Below the pieces are notes generated by a model. It searched no databases. It saw nothing but the letters and a program-made list of their open reading frames with translations, and was not told the DNA's origin. DNA of 64,000 bases, from NCBI GenBank assembly GCA_023213395.1, contig CM041465.1, positions 116,753,741 through 116,817,740 on the forward strand. The letters are read 5' to 3'. The position numbers were made by a program, and so were the translations under genes. Position 1 is the first letter of the stretch. Each line of letters starts with the position of its first letter. The stretch is from Cycas panzhihuaensis. Its lineage: Eukaryota; Cycadophyta. Positions 1-11,111 of the stretch are shown here, piece by piece.

Positions 1-75
1 AACCTCCTCAACCTCTAAAATTTAAAATATATTAAAATAGTGCTTAACTAAAGTTACACTTAACCTTACCTTACT
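1..75 (-). repeat. Distal part of an older LTR split by the copia insertion
   Basis: This AT-rich stretch ends in TTACT, the target duplication of the minus-strand copia element. Removing that element joins it to 13378-13430, where an LTR start next to a polypurine tract is visible on the minus strand. It is therefore probably the continuation of that LTR and runs off the window. No coding potential is seen, and the assignment is positional only. Confidence 0.35.
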
Positions 76-385
76 TAAAGGAATGATGGATCTAGGGAAT
101 AAATCACTCACATGTACACAATGGCAATGGAGAATAAAAAAGATATGAAACAAGATATGAGAGAAAGCTTGGAGGTGAGAATGAATAATAACTCCCTTCT
201 TGATATTTTGCCTTTTATTAATTAGGTAAGCATTAGGGTTAAGATTTTCCCATCTAATGACACAAACCTAAAATTACATCTAAATGCATATAAAGTGCAT
301 TTCATTAAGAGACTAATACTAATAATATATCCTAAGGTCACATAATCAATCTACACAAATGACCTTAATACATTAACCTCTTTCA
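76..385 (-). repeat. 3' LTR of the minus-strand copia element
   Basis: The reverse complement matches the LTRs at 20055-20366, 22891-23202, 27686-27997 and 13062-13372 over its full length, beginning TGAAAGAGGTTAATG and ending near CATCATTCCTTTA. The canonical end CA has become TA. It abuts the purine tract at 386-398. Confidence 0.92.
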
Positions 386-832
386 ATCTCCCCTTTAATA
401 GTGGAAGGTTATTTTTAGAAAATCTGTTCTATGAGGTCTTCATTTGAGCCCTATTATTATATTGAAATTCTAAATGACACTTTTATGGGAAAACCCTCAT
501 AGGTAATAAAAACCCATGAACTTTTTAAGATCTATAGCCCCTTTTATAAATTAAAATGGATAAGGTGGCTCTATGATATAGCTTGATAATTAAGTAGCTT
601 AAATATGTAACTTAATCTACTAAGTCTCCATATATCGTTTGGTCATCCCCTATGTCCTTTTAGGTTTTTACAAGTTTCAATTTTCCAAAACTAGTATAAC
701 CTTTATCCTTCTATGCCCACATGGGGTTTTCACAAATAGGATAGAGCAGAGACTTACTCTTGTTCCTCCATTCCCACAGGGGGTTTTCATAAAGAGAATA
801 GAGTATGATGATCAGGTTGCCATCTTCTTTGA
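386..832 (-). other. Polypurine tract and 3' untranslated region of the copia element
   Basis: On the minus strand a purine run (complement of ATCTCCCCTTT, 386-397) primes plus-strand synthesis next to the 3' LTR. Upstream is an untranslated stretch with degenerate repeats containing GAAAACCCC followed by TGTGGGCA-like sequence, also seen at 27260-27430 in the sister element. The open frame at 639-896 on the other strand is a by-product of this repeat. Confidence 0.6.
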
Positions 833-2420
833 TCAATCAAAGATGAAGACCCTAAGGCTGAGCTACCTTCGTAATTGTTCAAACTTCACCTTTTGAAGCT
901 ATTTGCTAAAGACATCGGCCACTTAATCTATTGTGGGGTAATATTCCAGTTAAATTGTACTGTCATAAATAAGTTCTTTAATCCTGTGGACTTTCATACT
1001 TATATATTTGGTACAATTATGAAATACAAGATTTTTTTCCATATATATTATTGATTGATCATCTACATGAAGACTCATAGGACTTGTTTGAGTGATATTC
1101 AATATTTCCAATAATTTTCTCATATATATCACCTCCTTACTAGTCTCAGAAGCAACAATGTATTCAACTTTGGCAGTTAAATCTACAACTATCTTCTATT
1201 ATTTGGATCTCCATGATATTGGTGTTATTCTAAGAAACGTTATATACCTAGACATAAATCTTCCTGTATCTTTATCTCCTACAAAGTCTGAGTTTATGTA
1301 TACAAAAAGCTTGAAGTCTGAATTAGGTTCATATAACAAACCATATTTGTTCATCGTCTTAAGGTATCTCATTACTTGCATTACTACCTGCCAATGATTC
1401 TGCCTAAGATTTTTCATGTAACAGGCAAGAATATTGATAGAGTATATAATATTTGACCTTGTATTAGTAGTGTAGATGAGACTACCTACAAGTTTCCTAT
1501 AGAATGTTACATTTGCCTTCCTAGTGTCACCTTTAGTTGAGAGTTTGGTATTAGGGTCCATAGGTAAAATCATTAGTCGAGTATCTTCTAACTAAAACTT
1601 AGTTAGAAGATCGTTGATGTATTTTTCTTGAGAGAGGAAAGATTTTCTATTCTTTTATATTACTTCAATTCTCAAGTAATATTTTATCAAACTGAGGTCA
1701 GATAATTTAAACATTTTACTATGGTCCTTTTTCAACTAGTTTATTGCCTATTTACTATTACTCGTTACTAGCATATCATCCACAAAAATTATGAGATAAG
1801 TGACTTTATCCTTATGGTGCTTTATGAACAATATTGCATCAATATCTTAGTAGTCACAAATCTCGTATCCAAGTTGCCTCATTCTTTCAAACAACTTGGC
1901 AAACCAAGTATGAAGGGCTTGTTTAAGGTCGAACAAGGTCTTTCTGAACCTGCAAACCTTATGCTCTTGACCTTTGATCTTATATCCTTTTGGCTAAGCC
2001 ATGTAAATTTCTTCTTCAAGGTCTCCATTGAGAAATGTGGTCCTAATATTGAGTTGGTGGATTTTCCAACCCTGCTAAGCAGCCAAGGCCACAAGAGTTC
2101 TAATTATAGGCCACTTAGTTGTAGGTGCAAAGACTTCAGTGTAGTTGATGTCTTACCTTTGTATAAATCCTTTAACTACCAACCTTACCTTGTATTTTTC
2201 AAGGGTGCTATATGATCTATATTTATTTTTTAACACCCATTTATTTTGAACTACCTTTCTGCCAAGCAGTAGTTCAATGAGCTCCCATATACCATTCTTG
2301 ATAAGAGATTGGTACTCTTTATTCATGGCATTTCTTCAAACTATATGTTTTACAGCTTCTTAGTATGAGAGGGGCTCTTCACTAAGAGTAAGGTGTAGTT
2401 CAGCTAGTTCAATCTCAGTA
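833..2420 (-). pseudogene. pol: Copia reverse transcriptase and RNase H, degraded
   Basis: The minus strand translates in several frames to the C-terminal half of a copia polyprotein. RNase H remnants are at about 880-1320 (VGDKDTGRFMSRYITF, TPISWRSK and KYISMKVHRIKELIYD) and RT remnants at about 1450-2400 (NKEYQSLIKNGIWELI and KVTYLIIFVDDMLVTS types). The TGA at 833-835 matches the stop at 27236-27238 in the sister element. The longest piece open without a stop is 124 codons. Both domains belong to one gag-pol polyprotein, and frameshifts and stops make this copy non-functional. Confidence 0.85.
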
Positions 2421-3911
2421 TATAATGATTCTTATATCCTTGCTTTATGGGCATTTTGAGTGCTAGTTTTACCCACCTCATCTGGTTGTATGTCTTTATT
2501 GAGCTGGCAAGATTCTCGAGATACTCGAGTTGGGAATAGGGTCCTCATTTCCTCAACTTTTTAGTTCTCATATTATTCATTAAAATGATGATTTTATGAA
2601 AAGGATGTTGATGCACTTGAGGAAGATGGTCCTTCTACCACTGTTTTGCCTTTGTCAACTGAAGGTGGAGAGGATGGTTCTTCTATAATAGCTTTGCCTT
2701 TGTCAACTCTACTATCTTCAAAGGATGGTGTTGGATGTGCACTCATCGGTTCAGAGTCATAACGTATATCCTTTAAGAATCTATTATCAGCTTCTAATAT
2801 TTAGAGTAATTTATGTCTATCCCTCCCCTAAATTTTAGAATCTGAATATCATACTTGATAATATGATTATAATGGTGTGAGGGTACTTTGGAGTCTAGTT
2901 TAAGTAACTAATCCTTTATCTCTACAAAAATGACATCTCTAGTAATGTTGATTTTTCATTATAAAGGTATAAAGATCTTATACCCTTTCTTATTCATAGG
3001 GTATCTAACAAAGATACCTTTAAGAATCTTTAGTTGGAATTTATTTTGATGTGAATCCAACATGTAGGTATAGCATGTAGTGCCAAAATTTTTGAAGTAG
3101 TGAATAATGGGGGCTTGTTGTGACCACTTTTCATTAGGTGATTGTCCTTCCTTTAATGGGCTAACAACATTGATATAATAAATAATTATACATATTACTT
3201 CATCCCATAGGTGTGTAGGTACATTTTTGTATATTAACATAGCCTAAGCCATATTCATGATTGTCCTATTCATGCACTCGATAACTCCATTTTGTTATGG
3301 GGTACCTGCTACTATTGTTTGATGCTTGATGCCATTGTCTTAAAGGTAGCTTTCAAACTTATATGAGGTATATTCACCACCATTATCAATTCGAAGATAT
3401 TTGAGTTTATAACCTAACTCTTTTTCAGTGCAGGCTTTAAATTCTTTGAATACACAGAAGGCTTCATCTTTCTTGTGTAGAAATGCTACCCATACTTTTC
3501 TAGTAAATAATCAATGAAAGAGATGTAATATAATTTACTCTTTAGTAAAGGAATGGGCATTGGTCTGCACAGATCAGAGTATACCAATTATAATGGATGG
3601 CTTGATTTCCACTCACTTTTAGAAAAGGGTTGTCGATGAGATTTGGCAATGATATAAGCTTCACATTTAAAGGGCTTAGAGAAGAACTTTGGAAGATTTG
3701 GAAGAGTGTTAGAAAGATCTCTAAGTCTATCAATATGAACATGGCCTATGCAATCATGCCAAAGAGCTTCTAGTGATAATATTATATGGGTTAAGATGGA
3801 ATTCAATACAAATTTTACATCAATATAAGGTCTTTGGGCACAATGGGCTTCAAAAGATGGAGAGTTATTCAGTCGAAAGAGTTTGCCAGAGAGATGTCTA
3901 GTCAAGATCAC
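2421..3911 (-). pseudogene. pol: Copia integrase with pre-integrase zinc-binding region, degraded
   Basis: The minus strand at 3588-3911 keeps an open 107-codon piece with an HHCC-like pattern (ALWHDCIGHVHIDRL, then a Cys where CEAC is usual). This is the GAG-pre-integrase zinc region. The DDE core follows at about 2960-3560 in broken frames, recognisable by comparison with 24478-24876, and 2421-2958 is the variable linker before RT. This copy is colinear, whereas the sister copy has a small inversion in the zinc region. Confidence 0.82.
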
Positions 3912-4290
3912 TTAATTAGTTAGAGGGTGAATGACTTGGAGAGCCTAGTCATTTGTAGTTACACTAAGATTAAATCCATGAGAAATAAGTGTGGATAAGG
4001 AGAGTAGCTTTTGTTTGAGATTGGGTATATATAAGACATCAAGTAATGTAAAATCTTTTAAGTCTGGGAGTTTCAGGTAAATATTACTAATTCCTTCAAC
4101 AGGTTGTTATGATTTATTAGCCATGTGAATAACTCCTTGAATATTTGAGTCAAATGTTTGATATAGACTATGATTGCACGTCATATGTTAAGTTGCTTAT
4201 GTGTCCATGATCCACTGTCCTTTGATTGAAGCCATACTAATTGCAATTCCAATGGGGCTTGGCATTGGTGAAGGGAATTCACAAATGATA
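3912..4290 (-). pseudogene. pol: Copia aspartic protease, degraded
   Basis: The minus strand translates to the protease part of the polyprotein, including a GQWIMDT-type active-site start followed by a stop where the sister element has Gly (MDTGVTRHM). Downstream residues (NIQGVIHMANKS and LDVLYIPNLKQKLLSLSTL) match the sister copy. The catalytic Asp-Thr is visible, but the Gly is lost to a stop. Confidence 0.68.
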
Positions 4291-5179
4291 TATCCACATC
4301 AAGCTTTAAAGTATCTCTTTGGTTGGTCAATGGCATTTGATGTTGAAGATCCATCAATTCTTTGAAAGTGTACCTATACAAAACCTACACTACTAAAGGA
4401 TTCTTCACAAGTTTCTTCAATATTGTGAGCTCCATATTTTCATTGGAACTTGGCCAACTTATAAGTGGTAGTTCTATAGTCTTTTACTAAGTGTCCTTTA
4501 CAATTATACTAATCACACATAATAGTTTGATTACCAGTCCCTGAAGAGGTACTAGTTTGGCTTGACTATCTTGCTCTTTGTTGAGGTAGCCCTTGGCCTT
4601 GAGACTATCAAGGCTATGACTGAGGGCTTGATTAACCTAGTGGATAATTTTCTATATTTTTTCCTCTTTCTCTTGCTTGGTTATTTCCTCTGCTATGAGA
4701 GGGACCTTGATTTTTTATGTAGAAAACTTCTTCTTCCACCTCAAATACTACATCTAGAAGAGAGTCAAAGGCTACAAAGTTGGTATGAAAGGTCTTGTCA
4801 AATTCTATAAACTTCTCGGTAAGTGCTTTGAAGTTGAGTATCTTCAATGTTCCACTAGATTAAAGACTTCCAAGTAAGCTTTTATAATTAGAGATATATA
4901 GACATGACTGGATCAAGAATGCCCAAGTGATACATTGGGTCTTAAAATCTTTATCAATTGCCTGTTTGATTGGTTGAAGGAGATTTATTACCTCATGAGC
5001 TCATCCCTTTTGTATTTTTAATGTATTTATTTTTAAAATAAGATGAACAAATTCTAAATGTAACTTGGAATCAAAGTTCTTCTTGAGAACTTCAAGGACC
5101 TTCTAGGCTGTATCATATTGCTCTTCATTAATCAAGTTATGCAATGAGTGATCAGTAACCAACATAATTCCTACACAAA
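4291..5179 (-). pseudogene. gag: Copia gag, C-terminal part with decayed zinc knuckle
   Basis: The minus strand encodes the nucleocapsid part of gag. A CCHC zinc knuckle is recognisable at about 4480-4525, but its second Cys position is Tyr, a stop interrupts it and the final Cys is Tyr. A 71-codon open piece at 4632-4847 is the conserved region upstream of the knuckle (LNFKALTEKFIEFDKTF). The gypsy insertion at 5185 separates this part from the gag N-terminus at 10882-11111. Confidence 0.75.
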
Positions 5180-5184
5180 TCTTT

Positions 5185-6265
5185 TAATCCATTTTTAGAT
5201 CTTTAATTTCATAATACTTTTTAAAATGCCTTGTTATATTTATTTTTAATGTTTGTAACCTTCATTTAGTAGAAAAATACCATTGAGATACTTAAAAAAT
5301 ACAAAATAGGTGCAACTAAGTGGTCTACAAGTGCAACCAAGTGGGCTATAAGTGCAACCAAGTGGACTATAGGTACAACCAAGTGGTCTATAAGTGTAAC
5401 TTGAAGTGCAACCAGTGCATCCTAAAGTGCAACTAGTGTAACCTGAAAAATAGAAAATAGAAAAACAGAAAAATAGAAAAATAGACACGATTTTGACAAA
5501 GAAAAAGGAATCAGTTTTACACAAAATTTTAGGAGGATATTTTTATATATATCCTCTACACAATAGAAGAAAGAAAACCCTTGAATAAATAGATTTAAGT
5601 TAGTTTTTCAATAGTTCAAAAGTTAGTTGAAAAACTAAAACAGGAAAAATCATTTAGAAAGAAAACATGCATGGCAGGGTTTTAAACTGCCCAAATTATT
5701 TCAGGAAGGGGGAGGAAGGATGCCTAGTAGCCAGAAATTGTAGCAAGAGGAGCAAGAATCGTGGGGAGATAATGCAAAATAACTTTCCAAAGAAGAAGAA
5801 TTGCTCCAAGATTAAAGATTGCATAAGAGAAACAAAGGAAAAAGAAGTGCAAGAAGAAACAAATGAAAGGAGCAATAGAAAAGTACCCAAATCTATTCGT
5901 GGGGCTAGTGAAGGAGCCTAATAAGGCTTAGTTGTATCCAAGGGAAGAAGAAAACTAGTTGTAGCAATCCAAGAGAAATGCCAGGTGGAAATCTTCTCCA
6001 AGAAAGGGTTTTTGATTGAACGGCAACCAAAACTTCACACATAGTTCATTGGTAATAGTACTAAAGAGTATTTAATAACCCAAAATGTGCCCAGCACTCA
6101 TTTCTTCTCTCCCAACTTGCTATATAAATCCTATGCATACTCAATAGAGCACAAACATATAGAATTTTATAAGGAAAAATCTAAATATTTTTAAATTAAT
6201 GTAATATTATTCTAAATTTATTTTGATTGGACTAAGTCTTTACCTTTCCATTTAAATTCAGATCA
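5185..6265 (+). repeat. 5' LTR of the gypsy element (1081 bp)
   Basis: It aligns along its length with 9699-10876, starting at TAATCCATTTTTAGATC and ending TTCAGATCA. It is about 100 bp shorter than its partner, largely because of a smaller 21-bp tandem array at 5310-5447. Confidence 0.92.
5310..5447 (+). repeat. 21-bp minisatellite inside the 5' LTR
   Basis: There are six full 21-bp units plus one 12-bp partial. Four are of the type GTGCAACCAAGTGGTCTACAA, and then two follow the variant GTGCAACCAGTGCATCCTAAA. The partner LTR has ten units. Because 21 is a multiple of three, all frames stay open, and the minus strand reads as a Cys-rich heptapeptide repeat. Confidence 0.9.
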
Positions 6266-6272
6266 AATATTT

Positions 6273-6284
6273 TGGTATCAGAGC
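6273..6284 (+). other. Primer binding site, initiator-Met-tRNA type
   Basis: TGGTATCAGAGC lies 7 bp after the 5' LTR end. This is the standard plant initiator-Met tRNA complement used to prime minus-strand DNA. The 6285-6459 leader contains an A-run and a GA repeat and no gene. Confidence 0.85.
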
Positions 6285-6459
6285 TAGTTTTCTTGAAAAC
6301 CTTGGGAATTTAGGGATTTAAAAAAAAAATAGAGAGAGAGAGAGAACCCTCTTTGCTTTAGCTGTGAAAAAAGTTTTTATGAAAACTAGGTTTCATTATT
6401 TATTGACTGGCAAACCTTTAATTAAACTGCTTGAGAGAGAGTATAGATAGCGAAGGAAG

Positions 6460-7521
6460 ATGACTGAGATAGAGTAAGAGATAGAGAAAAGGTTTGTAAA
6501 GATAGAGCAAAACCTTGATAGACTAACCCAACTTGTGGCACAACTGGTGCCTCAATAAGGTGTAACTTCTTCAACAACCAAAAGCATAAAGAAGGAAGAA
6601 GATGAACTAATAAAAGAGGAAACAAATGAAGAACCTACAGAAGACCAACAAGAAAAGGAAGAAGATGATAGTCCATTGCTAATAATACATCCATTCAAGG
6701 TAGAGGAAAAACTTGAATTGCCCATTTATGATGGAACCTTAAATGCTAAAAAATTAGATGGTTGGTTGGACTAACTTGAAATATATTTTTCTATTTATGC
6801 GTGTAAAAACCAGCAAAAAATTACTTTTGCTAGGTTAAAATTATCTAAGCATATATTAGTTTGGTGGAATACATATCTTGAATCCCATAATGTAAATGAA
6901 ATTATATAGCAATGATTTAAAATCTTCATAAAGAAGTAATTCTATCCTATTAGGTATGAAGAGCAGTAGAGGATTAAATGGTAGTATTACCGACAGGAAA
7001 GAAGTTAAAATGTCCAAGACTATATAACAGAATTTCAAAAGTAAGTTGTTGTGTTGGGCATCTCTTTACTGGGTAAAGACATCATGTTGAAGTATATTGG
7101 AGGGCTGCACCAACATATTTAACAAGAACTTCAACTATTTGAAGTTAAATTACTCGATGAGTCTAACAAGAAGGCAATTGCCATAGTAAAGAGGAACAAG
7201 AAGGTTTTTGCTGAGTGGAAAAGGTTTACACCTCAAGAAGGTAGCAACAAACTTGGCCAAGGAAAGAAGTTTCCAAGTAAAGTTGAACAACAACCCACTG
7301 GGAGTTTTGGCAAAAAGAAACAAGCCAATACCACCCAAATCAAAGTCACTTATATATATTACAAGCGAGCGAGTCACAACATAGAAGATTGTTGGTTCTT
7401 ACACCCAGAGAAGCAGCCCAAGAATAAGGCAAAAGGTAAAGCTAAAACTGAAGGTAAAGTTTTACTTAACTCTGTAGGTAATGAAGATGTTTGTGGCATT
7501 GAAGAAGCCAATGAGAATTGA
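6460..7521 (+). pseudogene. gag: Gypsy gag with decayed zinc knuckle
   Basis: The frame runs from ATG at 6460 to TGA at 7519-7521, 354 codons with several internal stops. The N-terminus is an acidic coiled-coil-like region (EIEQEIEKRFVKIEQNLDRL), followed by the gag core (ELPIYDGTLNAKKLDGWLD, then WWNTYLESHNVNEI and QDYITEF). Near codon 300 a zinc knuckle reads YYKRASHNIEDCWFLHPEK, so the first Cys pair is lost while His and the last Cys remain. Gag would form the particle and bind RNA. This ATG fits the LTR-PBS-leader spacing. Confidence 0.8.
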
Positions 7522-7930
7522 TGCTCATGGCTAATGCAAAGCCTAAAAACAACCATCAACAAGTTGATCTAGAGATTATAGAGGAGCTCTTCATGGTAAG
7601 AATCCAAGTGAAGCAAAGTATGCTTGATGCCATCTTTGATGGAAGAAGCTAAAAGAACTTAATCTCAGAAGCATTGGTAAAGAAGCTAGGATTAAAAATG
7701 CATGTACATCCAGAACCATATCCTCTTGGATGGCTACAAAAAGATTCAGAGGTGCAAGTTACTCACTAATGTAAGTTTAAGTTTGTAATTTCTAAAAAGT
7801 TTATTGATGAAGTTGAATGTAAGGTAGTTCCTTTGGATGTTTGTCAAGTTGTATTTAGTAGCCCATATCTCTATGATAGAGATGGAGTTCATCATAGGAG
7901 GCTGAGGAAGATTTGACTCATCAAGGATGA
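7522..7930 (+). pseudogene. pol: Gypsy aspartic protease, active site destroyed
   Basis: The frame continues with MVRIQVKQSMLDAIFDGRS, where the retropepsin active site normally reads D(S/T)GA(S/T). Here it is DGRS followed by a stop. Downstream KNLISEALVKKLGLKMH is typical of plant gypsy proteases. The region leads into a linker and then RT. Confidence 0.65.
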
Positions 7931-8189
7931 GAAGTCATATCTAATCAATACATCAAAGCCACAAAAGAAAATCTCTCTCATATCTTACCAATAAGAGAAA
8001 AGATTGATTAATGCTTGTAGAAAGTTCGTGCTACTAATGATAAAGTAAAAGGTGGAAGAAAAAGAGCAAGTAGAGTCCTCAATGTAGGCATTGGATAGGA
8101 AACAAGTGCAGTAAATTGAAGGCCTAAGGAATAGGTACAATGACATATTCTAGGAGCCAAAAGGGTTGCCCCTTAAGAGGATAATTGAA

Positions 8190-8960
8190 CATGAAATCCA
8201 ACTAGTTTCTGGTTAACATTTACCCAATCTTAGTCTCTATCGAAACTCAGTTTTGAAGAATGAAGAGATTAAGAGGCAGATTTAAGAACTCTTAGAACAA
8301 GAAGTGATTAAGCTGAGTTATTCCCCATGTGGTTCACCTATTATTTTGGTGCCAAAGAAAGATGGAGAATGGAGAATGTGCATTGACTACCATGCTTTAA
8401 ATAAGATCACCATAAAGAATCAACATCTCCTACTATAAATAAATGATTTATTGGACCATCTATAGTCCATAAGATATTTTAGCAAGTTGGACCTAAAATT
8501 AGGCTACCATCAGGTTTGAATCTGGGAGGAGGATACTTGGAAGACAACCTTCAAATCGAAGCAAGGGTTGTTCAAATGGTTGGTGATGTCTTTTTCTCTA
8601 TGCAATGCACTTTCCACCTTTATGAGGTTGATGAATGAGGTATTAAGACCTTTTATTAATTACTTTGTAATTATTTATCTAGATGATATTCTGATTTTTA
8701 GTCATACTTAGGAGGAGCACCTCCAACATGTTGAGCAAGTGCTTAAAGTCCTCTAAGAGTAGTAGCTAAAACTTAATCTAAAGAAGTGTGAGTTTGGAAA
8801 TTAATATCTCATCTTCTTAGGTTTTGTAGTTGGAGGAGGACAATTGAAGATTGACCCAACAAAGATTAGAGTCATTCTTAATTAGGGGCCCCCACACCTA
8901 AGACAACCACAGAGGTAAGAAGTTTCATTAGTGTATATCAATATTTAAGAAAATTTATTT
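8190..8960 (+). pseudogene. pol: Gypsy reverse transcriptase, degraded
   Basis: Recognisable RT blocks in order are: [57 protein letters not shown], and the catalytic YLDDILIFS (about 8676-8703) with both Asp present. FLGFVVGGGQLKIDP follows. Several stops interrupt these blocks. The block set is that of Ty3/gypsy RT and most resembles chromovirus-type elements. Confidence 0.88.
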
Positions 8961-9475
8961 TCAGATTCTCTCAAATTGTAGTACCTCTTCATGCATTGAT
9001 AGGAGGACATGCAAAGTTTCATTGGGAGAATGAATAAGAGAAAGCTTTTAGGCTTTTGAAGCAAAAAAATTGAGGCACTAGTGTTAATCTTACCCTCATT
9101 GTAAAAACTATTTGAATTAGAAACTAATGCTTTAGGATATACTATGGGAGCAGTGTTGAAGCAAGAGGCAAAATCAATAGCATACTATTTAAAGATATTT
9201 AACTGAGCTATCATAAACTACCCAACTTATGATAAGGAGATCTATGCATTGCACCAAGCAGTCAAGCATTGGAGACCGTATTTGTTAGGAAAGGAGGTGG
9301 TCATCCACACTGACCATAAGCCTTTGCAATTCTTCTAGACTTACTGCAAATTGTAGCAGGCTAGGCACATGAAGTGGATGTCATATTTACAGGAGTTTTA
9401 TATCATGGTCAAGTACAAGAAAGGCATGACAAATAAAATTGCAGACTTACTGTCCATACCTCCTCAACAGTAAGG
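8961..9475 (+). pseudogene. pol: Gypsy RNase H, degraded
   Basis: The RNase H domain follows RT directly. It shows LETNALGYTMGAVLKQ, YPTYDKEIYALHQAVKHWRP, VIHTDHKPLQFF and KYKKGMTNKIADLLSIPP, the standard gypsy order. The Glu and Asp of the KEIYAL and HTDHK blocks are present, while the first catalytic Asp is replaced (ETNA). Stops occur within the domain. Confidence 0.8.
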
Positions 9476-9698
9476 ATACTTTGGAGTAAAGAAAAAGGAA
9501 CTAATGCAAAATGATTGCATTCTTCCAAGGAAGTAGACCAAGACTAAAAGAGGCACAATTGAGTCCTTTAGGATTGCAGAAAAAGGATAAGCACTTAGTA
9601 AGGAAAAATGGTATAATAGGAAGAAAGAAAAAATCAAATTCCCTCATCTACAACTATAATGTTCATGAGGCCATAAACTCCTAAAAAAAAGGGAGTTC
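9476..9698 (+). other. Integrase deletion junction, pol C-terminus and polypurine tract
   Basis: After RNase H, where 1.2 kb or more of integrase should follow, only about 220 bp remain. A short stretch (KIKFPHLQL) resembles the C-terminal end of chromovirus pol. It is followed by the purine tract AAAAAAAAGGGAG at 9683-9695. No HHCC or DDE motif is present in any frame. Confidence 0.7.
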
Positions 9699-10876
9699 TA
9701 ATCTATTTTTGGATCTTTAATTTTATAATACTCTTTAAAATGTCTTGTTATATTTATTTTTCATGTTTATAACCTTCATTTGGTAGAAAAATACCATTGA
9801 GATGCTTAAAAAATATAAAGCAAATGTAACCAAATGGGCTACAAGTGCAACCAAGTGGACTACAAGTGCAACCAAGTGTTCTACAAGTGTAACCAAGTGG
9901 ACTATAAGTGTAGCCAAGTAGACTACAAGTGCAACCAAGTGGTCTATAAGTGCAACTAGTGCAACCTGAAGTACAACCAATGCAACCTGAAGTATAACCA
10001 GTGCATCCTGAAGTGCTACCAATGTAACTTGAAAAATAGAAAACAAAAAAACAAAAAAATAGAAAATAGAAAAATAGAAAAATGAATACGATTTTGACAG
10101 GAAAAAAAGAGTCTATTTTATATAAAATTTTAGGAGGACATTTTGATACATGTCCTCTACACAATAGAAGAAAGAAAACCCTTGAATAGATGGATTTAAG
10201 TTAGTTTTTAACCATTCAAAAGTTAGTTGAAAAACTAAAATGGGAAAAATAATTTAGAAAGAAAACATGCATGGCAGGATTTTAAATTGCTCAAATTTCT
10301 TCAAGAAGGGGGAGGAAGGATGCCTAGTAGCCAGAAATTGCAATAAGAAGAGCAAGAATTATAAGGCGTTAATGTAAAATAACTTTTCAAAGAAGAAGAA
10401 CTGCTCCAAGATTAAAGAATACGTAGGAGAAACTGAAGAAAAAGAAGTGGAAGAATAAATAGATGGAAGGAGTAATAGAAAAGTACCTAGATCTATTTGT
10501 GGGGGTAGTGAAGGAGCCCAAGAAGGCTTAGTTATAGCCAAGGGAAGAAGAAAACCAACCATAGTAGTCCAAGGAAGATGCCAAGTAGAAATCTTCTCTG
10601 AGAAAGGGTTTTTGGTTGAACAACAACTAAAATTTCACACATAGTTCATTGGTAATGGTACCAAAGAGTATGTAACAGCCTAAAATATGTCCAACACTCA
10701 TTTCTTCTCTCCCAACTTGCTATAGTAGTCCTATACATGCTCAATAGAGCACAAACATATGGAATTTTATACGAAAAATTCTAAATATTTTTAAATTAAT
10801 GTAATATTATTATAAATTTGTTCTGAGTTTGTTTTGATTAGACTAAGTCTTTACTTTTTCATTCAAGTTCAGATCA
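9699..10876 (+). repeat. 3' LTR of the gypsy element (1178 bp)
   Basis: This is the partner of 5185-6265, with the same start and end. It is longer through four more 21-bp units and small indels, including extra bases near 10822. Numerous substitutions separate the pair, so the insertion is old. Confidence 0.92.
9824..10033 (+). repeat. 21-bp minisatellite inside the 3' LTR, ten units
   Basis: Exactly ten contiguous 21-bp units occupy 210 bp: six of the CAACCAAGTGG class, then four of the CAACCAGTGCAACCTGAA class. The minus strand reads through the array as heptapeptides of the LGCTYSP type inside a 136-codon open frame (9754-10164). Confidence 0.92.
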
Positions 10877-10881
10877 TCTTT

Positions 10882-11111
10882 TCATCATCTATCCCCTATT
10901 ATAGTTTGGCTACAATATCTGTAGAAGTTATTGAGGCAGATCCACCAGAAGCAGGTGTTGTAGATGTTATTGGTATGATGGGTGTAGGCTGCAAATGGGC
11001 TTTCTAAAGGCCTTTATAATTTGTAGCATTTTTAACTCTAGTGTACAGCAAATCCTAATTTTCTTTATCTTTTAATATGTAGTTAATGTTCTGCTTGAAT
11101 TAAGATGATAT
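10882..11111 (-). pseudogene. gag: Copia gag, N-terminal part
   Basis: This is the N-terminal gag fragment of the minus-strand copia element, on the far side of the gypsy insertion. The sister element starts gag with ATG at 22386. Here the matching codon is ATA (11109-11111), so the start is lost, and a stop follows within a few codons. Homology to 22386-22620 is clear. Confidence 0.75.

Larger units (their letters stand above)
5185..10876 (+). mobile_element. Ty3/gypsy retrotransposon lacking integrase, nested in copia gag
   Basis: The LTRs are 5185-6265 and 9699-10876, and the perfect duplication TCTTT lies at 5180-5184 and 10877-10881. The LTR end GATCA is intact, and both copies start TAATC where TGATC would mirror it. 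Internal order is primer site, gag, protease, RT, RNase H, purine tract. RT and RNase H precede the 3' end as in Ty3/gypsy, but integrase is missing. A short FPHLQL-like pol end before the purine tract suggests a chromovirus whose integrase and most of whose chromodomain were deleted. The element is 5.7 kb and all frames are broken. Confidence 0.92.

Noticed and set aside
4562-4810. Plus-strand open frame
   Set aside because: Antisense shadow of copia gag; the equivalent frame appears as the minus-strand shadow at 23373-23555.
9824-10033. CRISPR-like array
   Set aside because: Contiguous 21-bp units without spacers inside a plant LTR; it is a minisatellite.
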